A program made the translations under genes and the position numbers. Shown here piece by piece: positions 15,970-26,206 of a DNA stretch of 64,000 nt (position 1 is the first letter of the stretch; every line of letters begins with the position of its first letter). This DNA is from Chitinispirillaceae bacterium. GTDB taxonomy: Bacteria; Fibrobacterota; Chitinivibrionia; Chitinivibrionales; Chitinispirillaceae. The notes beneath the pieces were generated by a model, which ran no database searches, was not told the DNA's origin, and worked only from the letters and a program-made list of their open reading frames with translations. The DNA is taken from the NCBI GenBank assembly GCA_016929595.1, contig JAFGIN010000117.1, positions 94,510 to 158,509 of the forward strand, in the 5' to 3' direction.

Positions 15970-17904
15970 CTAAGCCGCAGCTTTGTTATCACCTGTTGAA
16001 CCGTCCTCTTCACTTTTGATCAATCTTTCGATATCAGCGTTTTCCAGCGTCTCATTTTCCTCAAGAGATACTGCTATTTTGTCAAGATCAGCCCTGTGGC
16101 GTTCAAGCATTTCAATTGCCCGATTTTCCTGTTCCAGAATTATCCGTAACACCTCTTCATCAATAATTCTCGCTGTAAATTCACTGAAATCTCTTGGCTG
16201 AGCAAGCTCTTTTCCAAGAAACGGATGTTCCTCAGCCTGGTTAAATACGGCTGGGCCGATTTTTTCGCTCATACCCCATTGACATACCATCTTGCGTGCC
16301 AGTGATGTCGCGAATTTAAGATCCTCTGCAGATCCATTTGTCAACTCATTAAAAACCAGCCGCTCTGATGCGCGTCCTCCAAGGGCAATTGCAATTCGGG
16401 CCAGAAGATACGATCGGTTAAAATTATAACGATCGTTTTCAGGTATCTGTTCGGTTGCACCAAGTGCTCTGCCGCGTGCAATAATTGTCACTTTCTGCAA
16501 AGGATCGGTACCTGGCAGCAACTTTGCAACCAGAGCATGTCCCGCCTCATGGTAGGATACTATTTTACGTTCATTACTTTCGATTTTCTCTTCCCTTTCC
16601 GCACCAAGCAGAATCTTGTCCTGAGCTTCTTCAAAATCCATATTATCAACCATCACTTTACCTTTTCTGCCGGCCAGAAGAGCAGCTTCATTGACAAGGT
16701 TACGCAGATCCGCACCGGAAAAGCCAACGGTTCGCCCTGCAATCGCCTTCATGTTGACATTTGAAGAGAGTGGCACATTCCTTGAATGAATTTTCAGTAT
16801 TTCCATTCTAGCCCCTTTTTGAGGCAAATCCAGAGTGATCTGACGATCAAAGCGCCCTGGTCTTGTCAATGCCGGATCCAACACATCCGGTCTGTTTGTA
16901 GCTGCGATAAGAACTACTGATTGATGCGCCTCGAATCCATCCATTTCAGAGAGAATCTGATTTAATGTCTGTTCCCGTTCATCATGGCTTCCACCAAGTC
17001 CGGTTCCCCTTACCCTGCCGACAGAATCCAGTTCGTCAATAAAGATGATTGACGGGGACTCTTTTTTTGCAGTATCAAACATATCTCTTACCCTTGAAGC
17101 GCCCACACCTACAAACATTTCTATAAATTCAGACCCGCTCGTGCTGAAAAATGGTACACCAGCTTCACCGGCAGTTGCTCTTGCCAGCAGTGTCTTGCCC
17201 GTTCCCGGCGGCCCCATCAGAAGCACTCCTTTTGGAATGGTCGCACCCAGTTTTTCGAATTTTTTAGAATCTTTCAGATAGGCAACAATCTCTTCGAGAT
17301 CTTTCTTTGCATTCCCCAAACCCGCTACTTCTTGATACGTTACGGATGTTATCTCTTTACTGAAACGACGTGCCCTTGACTTGCCTATGCCAAATATCCC
17401 CCCCCCGGGGAACCCTTTTATCTGTCCGGACAGACGTTTTCCGGCATACACAAAATAGCCGATTAAAAGAATCCATGGAAACAGCACAAGGAAAATACTT
17501 GCCCACCATGTCGATGATTCTGCAGGCATTGCTGATATTGTCACGCCCTTTTCACTTAGTACAGTCAGTAACGACTGATCTTCGATTTCAGGCATGATCG
17601 TCGAAAAAGCTTTAAGACGTACGGTATCTCCACGCCGCAAAACAGTATCAATAAAATCCTGTCTGAAATCGCCCTGAAGTTGCTTGCCGCGAAACATTAC
17701 AGTGGAAATATTATTCCTGTTAAGCTGTTCTTTGAATGTTGAATACGGAATTGTTGTATACTGAGGTGTTCCGATAGAGCCAAAAATCATGAAAAAAAGC
17801 ATTGTCAGAACAAAACCCCACAATAAAAATCTCCAGACAGATGCGTTTTTTTCATCTCCTGGTACTTTTTTTGCATCAGGCAGCTCTCCGTCCGGTAACC
17901 TCAT
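15970..17904 (-). CDS. ftsH: ATP-dependent zinc metalloprotease FtsH
   Basis: 644 residues, the usual length. A membrane-bound AAA+ protease that degrades unassembled membrane and regulatory proteins. Seen: two membrane helices (about 24-43 and 133-153) flanking a periplasmic domain, Walker A GPPGTGKT at 231-238, Walker B IIFIDELD at 286-293, and the second region of homology with [18 protein letters not shown]. The zinc site is HEAGH at 452-456, with a downstream Asp in [11 protein letters not shown]. All catalytic residues are intact. The N-terminus carries a short charged extension before the first helix. Confidence 0.96.
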   Translation of the reverse strand: MRLPDGELPDAKKVPGDEKNASVWRFLLWGFVLTMLFFMIFGSIGTPQYTTIPYSTFKEQLNRNNISTVMFRGKQLQGDFRQDFIDTVLRRGDTVRLKAFSTIMPEIEDQSLLTVLSEKGVTISAMPAESSTWWASIFLVLFPWILLIGYFVYAGKRLSGQIKGFPGGGIFGIGKSRARRFSKEITSVTYQEVAGLGNAKKDLEEIVAYLKDSKKFEKLGATIPKGVLLMGPPGTGKTLLARATAGEAGVPFFSTSGSEFIEMFVGVGASRVRDMFDTAKKESPSIIFIDELDSVGRVRGTGLGGSHDEREQTLNQILSEMDGFEAHQSVVLIAATNRPDVLDPALTRPGRFDRQITLDLPQKGARMEILKIHSRNVPLSSNVNMKAIAGRTVGFSGADLRNLVNEAALLAGRKGKVMVDNMDFEEAQDKILLGAEREEKIESNERKIVSYHEAGHALVAKLLPGTDPLQKVTIIARGRALGATEQIPENDRYNFNRSYLLARIAIALGGRASERLVFNELTNGSAEDLKFATSLARKMVCQWGMSEKIGPAVFNQAEEHPFLGKELAQPRDFSEFTARIIDEEVLRIILEQENRAIEMLERHRADLDKIAVSLEENETLENADIERLIKSEEDGSTGDNKAAA

Positions 17905-18086
17905 TACAATCTCCTTTTAACATTTGAAGCATCTGGTAATTTTAAAAAAAGCAAAACTCATGCCCTGATTTTTCAAAATTTCGGATGCGTAAATGCTCGC
18001 GCTTACCATGCATGATGGGTCTGACAAAAGAGTTGTTTTTTAATGACTTTCACTAAGAAGAGCACAAAGGACAAGTTTTACAGATA

Positions 18087-18644
18087 CTACATTACCTGTG
18101 CCAGGTCAATCTCTGAAGTATCTTCAAGGGAATTTGAGTTAAGCAAATGGTTATCTTCATATAACCGGAGGCTGTTTTTGCTGTGAACAGCAAGATCAGT
18201 ACTTTCCCCGGCTATCATGGATGAAACAGGTGTATTCTGGCTGTCTGAATTCTTACCTTTTAATTTTTTTACAGTCGCTTTAAGCGAGTAATTTTCACTA
18301 ACTACAATATCATATTCTTTATGAATATCCCGGAGTTTCTGTTGTAACTCATTAACTTCACTCTGATTAGCTGCGTTACTCTGCTGAAATCCATCAATAA
18401 CCCGCTGCTGGTGCGATAGTGAATCCGTTAAAGAAAGTATCGACTTTTCAAGTTCGTTGAGCCTGCTGTCAGGTTTTTCCTGGACAGCCATCTTCTCAAT
18501 GTATCCATTATTGAAACGATTTACCTCTTTAGCAAGATCAGAATAAGGCTGCTCCGGATTGTTCTTCTGTGCAAAATAGATCAGAAGAAAAATAAAAAAG
18601 GCAAACGAAACGATCGGAATGATCCACAAAAGTTCAATTTGCAT
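18087..18644 (-). CDS. membrane-anchored coiled-coil protein, unknown function
   Basis: 185 residues with one N-terminal membrane helix (about 5-26, LLWIIPIVSFAFFIFLLIYF), then a soluble part. A likely coiled coil runs from about 62 to 130 (NELEKSILSLTDSL, then QSEVNELQQKLRDIHKEYD), followed by a low-complexity Ser/Asn/Leu-rich tail. No family was recognised. It lies upstream of ftsH in the same direction with a 180-base gap, so co-transcription is possible but not assured. Confidence 0.65.
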   Translation of the reverse strand: MQIELLWIIPIVSFAFFIFLLIYFAQKNNPEQPYSDLAKEVNRFNNGYIEKMAVQEKPDSRLNELEKSILSLTDSLSHQQRVIDGFQQSNAANQSEVNELQQKLRDIHKEYDIVVSENYSLKATVKKLKGKNSDSQNTPVSSMIAGESTDLAVHSKNSLRLYEDNHLLNSNSLEDTSEIDLAQVM

Positions 18645-18775
18645 GGTCCCTGTCTCCTCTTATATTTTCTCTATCAGCGATTGAGATCCTCTTCAATTGA
18701 ATTTTTTTTGTTTCAATTAAATTGTCTCAGATTATGTAAGTATAATAATTGTGCACGCAGAAGGAGTAGAAAAAA

Positions 18776-20122
18776 ATGGATCTGCCAATGATGACTGTTT
18801 CAGGTATCCGGGGTGTTGTTGGAAAAACAATAGATGAGCTATTTATTTCACGAATCGCCTATGTTCAAACGAAACTCAGTGGCGGGGGGAAAATTGTAAT
18901 CGGAAGGGATACCCGACCATCCGGAGAGTCATTCGCAGCTGCAGTGTGTAGAGGCGTTCGGGCTGCGGGTGGACAACCTGTGGATCTGGGTATCGCTCCA
19001 ACACCGACTACTTGTGTTGCAGTTAAAGAACTCGGTGCCTCGAGCGGCGTAATCCTTACTGCCAGTCACAATCCGGGCCAATACAACGGTTACAAAATGG
19101 TCCATAAAAATGGCAGACTCTACAATGGCACTGAGTGTGACACTGTCTATAAAGAATTCTTTGCGGGTAATTATCCTGCTGACGATACTGTTTTATCGTT
19201 TGCTGACGATGCAGACCAGAAAATAGATGGAGCTGCTATCCATATAAACAGGATCCTCGCTCAAGTCGATGTTGATCTCATTAAAAAATCAAATATCTCG
19301 ATCGCTATCGATTCAATAAATGGTGCCGCAGCAGCAGTCTTTCCTCAGCTTCTGGATAACCTGGGCGTTACATGGTATGGAGTGCATAATAAACTTGATG
19401 GAGATTTTGTTCATAATCCTGAGCCCCGCCCGGAGCATCTTGGCGATCTCGCAAATCTGCTGAAATCAACTCAAGGCCTCTGGGGTGGATTTGTTTTCGA
19501 TCCTGATGCAGACCGGCTGGCAACCATGGGTGAGCATGGTGAAGAGATTTCTGAAGAAATGACTCTGGTGTTTGCTTTAAGCAATCTTCTCAAAAGATTG
19601 AAATCCCCCATAGCCGTTAACCTGTCAACATCGATGCTGATTGATGATGTAGCCAGGAAATTTTCCACTACAGTATTCCGCTCAAAAATCGGAGAAGCAA
19701 ATGTTGTAAATGAGATGTTAGAAAGAAGCTGTCTTGTCGGTGGTGAAGGAAACGGTGGTGTTATCTTCCCCGAAATTTCTACCTGCAGAGATGGTCTGGC
19801 TGGACTCGCAATTATCCTTGAACTTATGGCAAAAGAACAGAAAACTCTCAGCGTGCTAGCATCTCAATGGCCAGTATATTCTATCGTAAAGGACAAGATT
19901 TCCTGTGATGGCAAAGATCCATCCCTGATAATCATGAACCTGAAACAGAAGTTCGCATCAGAGAATACAAATACCCTCGATGGATTAAAAATCATTCGCG
20001 ATTACGGATGGGTTCATCTTCGCGCCTCAAACACAGAACCAATAATCCGGTGCTATTCTGAAGCAAAAAGTATGGTTGAAGCGCGGGCGTTAGCAGATAT
20101 GGTTCTAAAGGGGATTCAATGA
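18776..20122 (+). CDS. phosphohexomutase (phosphomannomutase/phosphoglucomutase or GlmM-type)
   Basis: 448 residues of the alpha-D-phosphohexomutase superfamily, which moves phosphate between C1 and C6 of hexose phosphates. Seen: SGIRGVVG at the N-terminus, the phosphoserine loop TASHNPGQYNGYK (Ser97), the metal-binding DPDADRLA, the sugar-binding GGEGNGG, and the C-terminal phosphate site RASNTEPIIR. The TASHNP...YNGYK form fits the phosphomannomutase/phosphoglucomutase branch better than classical bacterial GlmM (ISASHNP). Its product probably supplies nucleotide-sugar synthesis, in line with rfbA and galE nearby. Confidence 0.88.
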   Translation: MDLPMMTVSGIRGVVGKTIDELFISRIAYVQTKLSGGGKIVIGRDTRPSGESFAAAVCRGVRAAGGQPVDLGIAPTPTTCVAVKELGASSGVILTASHNPGQYNGYKMVHKNGRLYNGTECDTVYKEFFAGNYPADDTVLSFADDADQKIDGAAIHINRILAQVDVDLIKKSNISIAIDSINGAAAAVFPQLLDNLGVTWYGVHNKLDGDFVHNPEPRPEHLGDLANLLKSTQGLWGGFVFDPDADRLATMGEHGEEISEEMTLVFALSNLLKRLKSPIAVNLSTSMLIDDVARKFSTTVFRSKIGEANVVNEMLERSCLVGGEGNGGVIFPEISTCRDGLAGLAIILELMAKEQKTLSVLASQWPVYSIVKDKISCDGKDPSLIIMNLKQKFASENTNTLDGLKIIRDYGWVHLRASNTEPIIRCYSEAKSMVEARALADMVLKGIQ

Positions 20123-20326
20123 GTAGCTATTGAGCAGATCTGTTTTTTTAAAGCATGTAAAAGATTTGTAATCAAAGCTTTAACGATTCCACACGTTTTT
20201 CATGGTTCAATTGTGAAATCAAGCCGTTTAGATTTACTGCGGCAACAACCTGAAGAATTGTCATTGAAATCAAAATCAGGATGATATATATTGTTATTAA
20301 ATTTTAACTCCGCCCAAAGGGGTTGT

Positions 20327-21616
20327 ATGCTTAACAAAGTAAAAAACACACTACTAATCGTCTTTTGCATCTATTCATCTGGGATATCACAGATCCTCAG
20401 CGGTAGTGCTCATTTGCAACTAAATGGACCTGCGTCTGCAGAACAGAGCAACAATTGCAAAAACAACGCCAGAAGTGAACTCAAAAAAAATATCATCTCC
20501 TGGTTCTCTGATGAACACAGAATCAAGATTGATTCACTCAACCCGCTGGATAATTTTGCAGTTGAGAAATATATTGACACCTGTTTCACCTACATCAAAC
20601 AGGAAACCGCATTTCGGGGAAAAATACTTTCCATTACACTTTTACTGGATCCCGACTCTGCTCAAAAAGCACTCCAGTTTCATAATAACGCTTTTAATGC
20701 CAGAGCCACTGAATCCTGGAAAAAATTCCACGCGGCCAAAGAGGCAAACGACTTTCAGCAGATGTATTATGAAGGTATTCGATCCATTGCTGCCGCAAAT
20801 GCCCATTTTGGTCCACCATTGATTTTGGAAACAGACAGTGTACCACTTATCAAAGCTGCTAAAGCAGCCGTACAACTTTTTTTTGACAGAATAAGAGTCT
20901 TTTCTTCAAATATGATATTGGAGGGTCGTCCCGGTCATCTTGTAGAACAGGCGCCATCAATTACTGCAATGATTGATAGTACACCACTCTCCGGAATATG
21001 GTTTACCTGCAAATATCAGACAGGGAAAGAACTTTTCACTAAAATTACCGATGAAAAAGGTAGTATCGCCTTAAATGAGTTCAGGATACCTTTTGTTCCA
21101 AATGGGACGCTTGTTTATCTGAATATTGACCCGGGAAAAATTATCGGTTCACCACACCTTATTCTATCAAAATATTTTGGCCTGAACATCAAAAACAGCC
21201 AGGAACAGACATTTATTATTAAAGTCAACAGATCCCTCTATAATCTACAATACGAGGCGATCTCTGTTGGAAATATCAAATTACCTCCCGATTTCAGTGC
21301 CAATGCGCATATTGTAAAATTTCTTCGTGATTCATGTTACCTGCAGGATGCAAATGGTGGACAAGCCGACCTGAAAATTGCAATAAAAGCACAAGTTTCT
21401 GACTACAATAACGATGAAACAGAGCACGTGACTTACAAAACATCTATTAATGTCTCAATTGATGGCATAACGATGAATCCACCACAGAAAAAAGAGTTCA
21501 CATTGGAATTCGAAAAAAAATATGAACAGTACGTTACTATTCCCACTGGACTCTATTTCTGGGATGCCAGTGGAAAAATCAGGGAAGCAATTAAATCGAC
21601 ACTCAGTCAGTTCTGA
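20327..21616 (+). CDS. hypothetical secreted protein
   Basis: About 429 residues. The start at 20327 is preferred because AAAGGGG lies just upstream and the protein then begins with a signal peptide (MLNKVKNTLLIVFCIYSSG); the in-frame ATG at 20291 would spoil it. The mature part opens with an SGSAHLQLNG stretch and a lysine-rich helix, then mixed alpha/beta sequence with beta-rich segments in the second half. No catalytic motif or family was recognised. It stands alone, convergent with the isomerase gene 20 bases downstream. Confidence 0.65.
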   Translation: MLNKVKNTLLIVFCIYSSGISQILSGSAHLQLNGPASAEQSNNCKNNARSELKKNIISWFSDEHRIKIDSLNPLDNFAVEKYIDTCFTYIKQETAFRGKILSITLLLDPDSAQKALQFHNNAFNARATESWKKFHAAKEANDFQQMYYEGIRSIAAANAHFGPPLILETDSVPLIKAAKAAVQLFFDRIRVFSSNMILEGRPGHLVEQAPSITAMIDSTPLSGIWFTCKYQTGKELFTKITDEKGSIALNEFRIPFVPNGTLVYLNIDPGKIIGSPHLILSKYFGLNIKNSQEQTFIIKVNRSLYNLQYEAISVGNIKLPPDFSANAHIVKFLRDSCYLQDANGGQADLKIAIKAQVSDYNNDETEHVTYKTSINVSIDGITMNPPQKKEFTLEFEKKYEQYVTIPTGLYFWDASGKIREAIKSTLSQF

Positions 21617-21635
21617 AAGGTGATGTAATCTTTCT

Positions 21636-22493
21636 CTATAATGGGGTACTAAGAGTTTCATCACGCGAAATGTTGCGTAAAAAGTTTCTTGCCTGCCTCG
21701 CAGTATGAAGTACTTCATCCATTTTACGCATTTCACTTCCTGACAGTTCCAAAATTATGCCTCCTCTAAAGTCAATCTCAGAAAGCTCATAGACCAGCTT
21801 TTTCCAGTTGATAATGCCACCACCCGGTTCCAGATGATCATCGTGTGCACCGTTGTTATCGTTGGCATGTATCATTTTCATATGCCTTCCCAGTTTATAC
21901 ATGACGTTGTACAAGTCTCCGGATAACACAGCATGCCCGGTATCCAGACATGTGCTTAAATTTAATTCAGCAACTGCACCTAAAATCCATAAAAGATCAC
22001 TTACACTGCCGAAGGGAAGGTGCGGTAACATATTTTCCAGAACAAGCCCGACATGCAATGAACTGCACCGTTTCGCAACGCGACCTAAAACTTCAGCCGC
22101 ATTTCTCATCCGCTCCATACGCTCTTCAGTTGAAAAACTCATCACTTTATCCGGCCCCGGGTGAATGACAAAATAACGGGAATTTAAAAACGACGCCGCT
22201 TCAGCCGCAGCCAAAAGCTCATGCAATGAGTAGTCACGAAGCTGTTCATCCGGTGATGAAACGTCTACATCAATAAAGGGAGCATGAAATGAATATGCTT
22301 CCATTCCCAACGCTGAAATGTATTTCGAGACCTCCTTTACACTGTTACTATCATGGTAATTGAGGTGCCCCGGAGACGAACAAACCTCAATCATACAGAA
22401 CCCTCCGTTTCTAATTGACTCAAGACAATCAAAAATACTTCTCTGGTAAAAACAGCCTGTTGAAAGGCCTATCGGCCAGTCGCTCATTTTCAA
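21636..22493 (-). CDS. sugar phosphate isomerase/epimerase (TIM-barrel, AP endonuclease 2 family)
   Basis: About 285 residues (the start may be the second Met, at 22487). The metal-binding pattern of the xylose isomerase-like/AP-endonuclease-2 TIM barrel is complete: HAPF, VIHPG, LENM, LDTGHA, IHANDNNGAHDDHLEPGGG and ILELSG. The DNDGxxDxHxxPGxGxI arrangement is that of sugar isomerases rather than endonuclease IV. The substrate is unknown. The 5' end overlaps the 3' end of the primase-like gene by about 65 bases on the same strand, so the two are co-expressed. Confidence 0.8.
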   Translation of the reverse strand: MKMSDWPIGLSTGCFYQRSIFDCLESIRNGGFCMIEVCSSPGHLNYHDSNSVKEVSKYISALGMEAYSFHAPFIDVDVSSPDEQLRDYSLHELLAAAEAASFLNSRYFVIHPGPDKVMSFSTEERMERMRNAAEVLGRVAKRCSSLHVGLVLENMLPHLPFGSVSDLLWILGAVAELNLSTCLDTGHAVLSGDLYNVMYKLGRHMKMIHANDNNGAHDDHLEPGGGIINWKKLVYELSEIDFRGGIILELSGSEMRKMDEVLHTARQARNFLRNISRDETLSTPL

Positions 22494-23919
22494 CCCTTTC
22501 TATAAGAGATTTCTTGTATCCATCAAGACTACAACTGCCACTTTTTCCCTTGCAGTACCCGCTACTGCAGATAGATTGACAGTCGAAATGGGCCAGGGAA
22601 TCAACGCCAGATGCAATCAGGGTAAAAAAGACTCTGGTATAAAAATCAGATCTTGTAGCAGCATCATAAAAATACCATTCCCTTCCCCAACCATAATTTC
22701 TTTCGTATTTTGCTCTTATCAGCCCGGCTATATGACGGGGATGCCACCCTAAAGAAAGCAATATTCTCACTACATGACGAATACCTGCCGGTTTCAAAAG
22801 CAGATCATTCGGATTATCAAGTATACTTCTGACACACGGAGGCAGCGTCTCTGTGGAAAACCGATCATAGGATCTCCCCCATAATTCGGGATTTGTATGT
22901 TCCAGTTCATAAAAAACTGAATGAAAATGAGCTGCCTGAGACTGTTCATACGCATCAATTAACGAAAGCATTGCTCTTGATTGATCGGGTATACGCACTG
23001 ATGCCCTATCTGCCAGATTCGATGCTCTATCAAGATTTCTCATTACCCCGAGTGCTTCATTGATACTCATCTCAAAAAATGGAATCGAAACCATTACCGG
23101 TACCTTGTCACGAATCTGATCGTTCAGAATACCGTGATATTTCCAGGGTTTCAGATACAGACTGAACGGAATTCGTATTAACCTTGTATTAAGAAGATCT
23201 CCGTATTCTGTTATATCAATAGACACCATCTCACGTCCCCGAACCTGTGACGGTACCTCTACTGCTGATAATTCTACTGGTATACAGATCGACTGGTCAC
23301 ACATCCTCTTAATTGACAAAGCAACAAATTCCATAACCTTGCCCAAGCCCAGATATGCTGCAGCAAGATCAGGTGAAATCGAACTGTTAGCAGGTGAATA
23401 TTTTGTCGCATAACGTAGTTTCAGATGCTGCGGCAATCGTGCAATTTTACTTAGTTTTCCGAAGGCTGCAGAATTCTGATCGATTCGCCAGACGAAGTGA
23501 TGCCCTCGACCGCTCAAGAGATGAAGCGGTGAAACACCAAACTCAAGCAGCATCTTCTGAATTGCAGCTACAATACTCTTCTGAAAATCAAAACTCCGAA
23601 TAGGATCAAGGTATGGCTCAGCCGGAAAGTCAAAATTTACATATTCAATATCCAGATGTGCTATCAGTGATGAATAATCCCAGAGCGATCGGTTTATGTC
23701 AAAACCACGTTCATAAAAGTAGTCAAGCTCACAAGGTAGCCGGAAATCGGTTCCGATTTCATGAACGACATCGCAAGGGGTAATAAATACAGCTGAGATA
23801 CCGTCATGACGATCAGACTCCAGAAATTCAACAATCCTTCTCCTGATCGCAGGGCATCGATAATAATTTTCAACATCCATTGTCCTACCCGGGATAAGCT
23901 CGTCAGTTCTTTGGGACAT
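22429..23919 (-). CDS. probable archaeo-eukaryotic-type primase (PriS-like catalytic plus PriL-like C-terminal domain)
   Basis: 496 residues. Motifs fit the AEP primase fold in order: an acidic motif I region (DIEYVNFDF, about 90-98), motif II SGRGHH at 136-141 where AEPs have SxH, motif III SIDITEYGD at about 233-241, then LIRIPFSLYLKPWK at 247-260. The last matches the RxPxSLHxKxG stretch of archaeal and bacterial PrimPols. The C-terminal part begins PPCVRSIL (Cys362), is helical, and ends with Cys447, Cys451, Cys456 and Cys463. A PPC plus three later Cys is the layout of the PriL iron-sulfur domain. The classical DxD of motif I is not clear, so activity is uncertain. Possible later start at 23880. 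No ligase or Ku is nearby. Confidence 0.62.
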   Translation of the reverse strand: MSQRTDELIPGRTMDVENYYRCPAIRRRIVEFLESDRHDGISAVFITPCDVVHEIGTDFRLPCELDYFYERGFDINRSLWDYSSLIAHLDIEYVNFDFPAEPYLDPIRSFDFQKSIVAAIQKMLLEFGVSPLHLLSGRGHHFVWRIDQNSAAFGKLSKIARLPQHLKLRYATKYSPANSSISPDLAAAYLGLGKVMEFVALSIKRMCDQSICIPVELSAVEVPSQVRGREMVSIDITEYGDLLNTRLIRIPFSLYLKPWKYHGILNDQIRDKVPVMVSIPFFEMSINEALGVMRNLDRASNLADRASVRIPDQSRAMLSLIDAYEQSQAAHFHSVFYELEHTNPELWGRSYDRFSTETLPPCVRSILDNPNDLLLKPAGIRHVVRILLSLGWHPRHIAGLIRAKYERNYGWGREWYFYDAATRSDFYTRVFFTLIASGVDSLAHFDCQSICSSGYCKGKSGSCSLDGYKKSLIERVENERLADRPFNRLFLPEKYF

Positions 23920-24042
23920 CTATTCAGGATTCAAAGAACATGCCAATAACAATTCAACAAAATTCTGAATATTGCTGATTAGTAGCTCATAATTTAAAGC
24001 TACTTGAACTCGCTAATTACATTTGCATTTATCGGTGGCATA

Positions 24043-26079
24043 ATGATTGATACCATAAACCTGCAGTATCCACCAGTATCTTTAAACAGGGTGCAGTTTA
24101 TGAATTCACAGCCAGTTTCCGGCGAAGATGAATCAAATGGTAAAAACAATAGAAATCAAATGGAAACAGATTATTGTATCACAAAAAAAGTGGTTGAATT
24201 ATGTAAGTTAGTTCTTCAAATGACCACCAGAAGTGGATCCGGCCATCCATCAAGCAGCCTGTCCTTAGCGCATATCATAACCGTTTTGATGTACGAGATT
24301 ATGCACTATTCACCGCAGGATCCATGGAATCCTGCTAATGACCGCCTTGTATTGAGTGAAGGACATGCAGTACCAATTGTCTATGCAGCTTATGCCGACA
24401 TTGGAGGAGTCTATGGTATCGATCCCCAACATCCATATATATTATCTATTGAAGATCTCAAAACACTTCGTCAGATCTGTTCGCCATTGGACGGACATCC
24501 CAACCCCCAGAGTGGATTTCCATTTTTTGATTGTGCAACGGGTTCACTTGGCCAGGGTTTATCTTGTGCAATAGGCATTGCATTAGCAGCACGACTGCAA
24601 CGAATAAAAAAACATGTCTATGTCATCATTGGAGACGGTGAAGGACGGGAGGGACAGATCTGGGAGGCCTGTGATTATATCATTGAAAACAACATTTTCG
24701 AGATCATTCCGGTAATCAACTGCAACGGCCTGGCACAAACAGGACCAGTTTTGTCTCAACAGTCCGCACATAAATATTCCGAAAAATTGCGTGCTTTTGG
24801 CTTTCACACATTTGTAGTTGATGGCCATGACCCGGGTGTTCTGGTAAAAACATTCAAAAAAATCTTGCGCTTACAATCGCCTGCGGCAATTATAGCCCGG
24901 ACGGTGAAAGGCTGGGGAGTTTCCCAACTCCAGGATTTCGTATACCATGGTAAACCATTAAATGAATCTGCCCTTACAGATGCATTCATGCAGCTTGAGA
25001 GTACCACTGCAAGTGAGCCTGAAACTACGCCCGATAATTGCGTACATGTCAACTATGTTCCACAAAATACCAGCGTCACTGAATCGCCTCGTTATATTCC
25101 GCTACCTGATCCTGATTTTGAGAAAATTCTTCAGGGAGACAGGTATCTTGAAACATTCAGGAAAGGATTGATGAGTACGCGAAGAGCGTTTGGTCTTGCA
25201 CTCAGGGAAACAGGATTTCTTAACTCTCACATTGTCTGTCTTGATGCAGATGTAAACACATCAACATACACCAGCTACTTTGCAGCCTCTTTTCCAGAAC
25301 GTTTTTTCCAATGTGGAATAGCTGAACAGAACATGATGTCTATGGCCTCGGGCCTTGCCAGAACAGGATATGTACCATTTGTCTCAACATTCTCTAAATT
25401 CATGGTTCGGGCATTTGATCAACTTGAACTCGCATTAATAAGTGGAGCCAGTCTCAAGCTTTGCGGATCTCATTCTGGTGTCAATACAGGTGCAGACGGA
25501 CCCAGCCAGATGGGCACATCAGATCTAAGCTACATGAGAACGCTATCCACTGTAAAGAATAGTGATGGTGAACGGTTGATGACTGTTTTTAACCCATGCT
25601 GTGCTGTTCAAGCCTGGAAATGCGTTCATACCATGATGACTCTTCCGCATTCCTGTTATATGAGAACAATCAGGCAGGACTTGCCAATTCTTTACGATTC
25701 GAATGAACTATTTGAACCAGGTGACGCAAAACTGCTCATTGAAGGAAAAGACGTCGCTTTAATGGCAACAGGATATATGGTGCACGCATGCAAAAGAGTC
25801 GTTGAAGAACTACATGATGCAGGAATTCATGTCAGCCTTTACGATTGTTATACCATTCCTGTTAAACCACAGGTCGTTTACACTGCAGCAGAAAATAACA
25901 ATGGAAAAATAATCACTGTTGAAGATAACTTTGGAAATGGCCTGGGAGCAGAAATCGCATCTATTGCTGCACTCCAGGAATTTTCACCCATCATGGTAAA
26001 ACAACTCTTCGTTAAACGCATTCCAAAATCCGGAATTACGGCTGAAGATGTTCTGGATTTCGTCGGTCTGGGTGTCTGA
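24043..26079 (+). CDS. tkt: transketolase
   Basis: About 678 residues in one chain. A thiamine diphosphate enzyme moving two-carbon ketol units in the pentose phosphate pathway. Seen: SGSGHPSSSLS near the N-terminus, SEGHAVP, the cofactor motif GDGEGREGQIWEA followed by N, the pyrimidine-domain GIAEQNMMSMASGLA with the catalytic Glu, and HSGVNTGADGPSQM in the middle domain. The C-terminal domain is complete. The start is ambiguous: ATG at 24043 is preferred to the TTG at 24004, and a further in-frame ATG lies at 24100. A tail-to-middle linker of about 60 residues (around 310-370) is low in conservation. Confidence 0.93.
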   Translation: MIDTINLQYPPVSLNRVQFMNSQPVSGEDESNGKNNRNQMETDYCITKKVVELCKLVLQMTTRSGSGHPSSSLSLAHIITVLMYEIMHYSPQDPWNPANDRLVLSEGHAVPIVYAAYADIGGVYGIDPQHPYILSIEDLKTLRQICSPLDGHPNPQSGFPFFDCATGSLGQGLSCAIGIALAARLQRIKKHVYVIIGDGEGREGQIWEACDYIIENNIFEIIPVINCNGLAQTGPVLSQQSAHKYSEKLRAFGFHTFVVDGHDPGVLVKTFKKILRLQSPAAIIARTVKGWGVSQLQDFVYHGKPLNESALTDAFMQLESTTASEPETTPDNCVHVNYVPQNTSVTESPRYIPLPDPDFEKILQGDRYLETFRKGLMSTRRAFGLALRETGFLNSHIVCLDADVNTSTYTSYFAASFPERFFQCGIAEQNMMSMASGLARTGYVPFVSTFSKFMVRAFDQLELALISGASLKLCGSHSGVNTGADGPSQMGTSDLSYMRTLSTVKNSDGERLMTVFNPCCAVQAWKCVHTMMTLPHSCYMRTIRQDLPILYDSNELFEPGDAKLLIEGKDVALMATGYMVHACKRVVEELHDAGIHVSLYDCYTIPVKPQVVYTAAENNNGKIITVEDNFGNGLGAEIASIAALQEFSPIMVKQLFVKRIPKSGITAEDVLDFVGLGV

Positions 26080-26206
26080 TACTTGTTTTCACCCAGGATC
26101 ATAGAATTAAATTTAATTTGATGACAAACGGCTTAATAAAACGTATTTTATCCGATTCAGTTCAAGGATAAGTACTCTTTTGATCTCTTTTTTTCAGGAT
26201 TTTTAC

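Noticed and set aside
20195..20220. Second Rex site (TTGTGAAAT half near 20209)
   Set aside because: Only one half-site is present, with no palindromic partner and no suitable gene start near.
21636..22493. Endonuclease IV (DNA repair partner for the primase-like gene)
   Set aside because: The metal-site spacing (DNDGxxDxHxxPGxG) is that of sugar isomerases, so a primase/AP-endonuclease repair pair is not supported.
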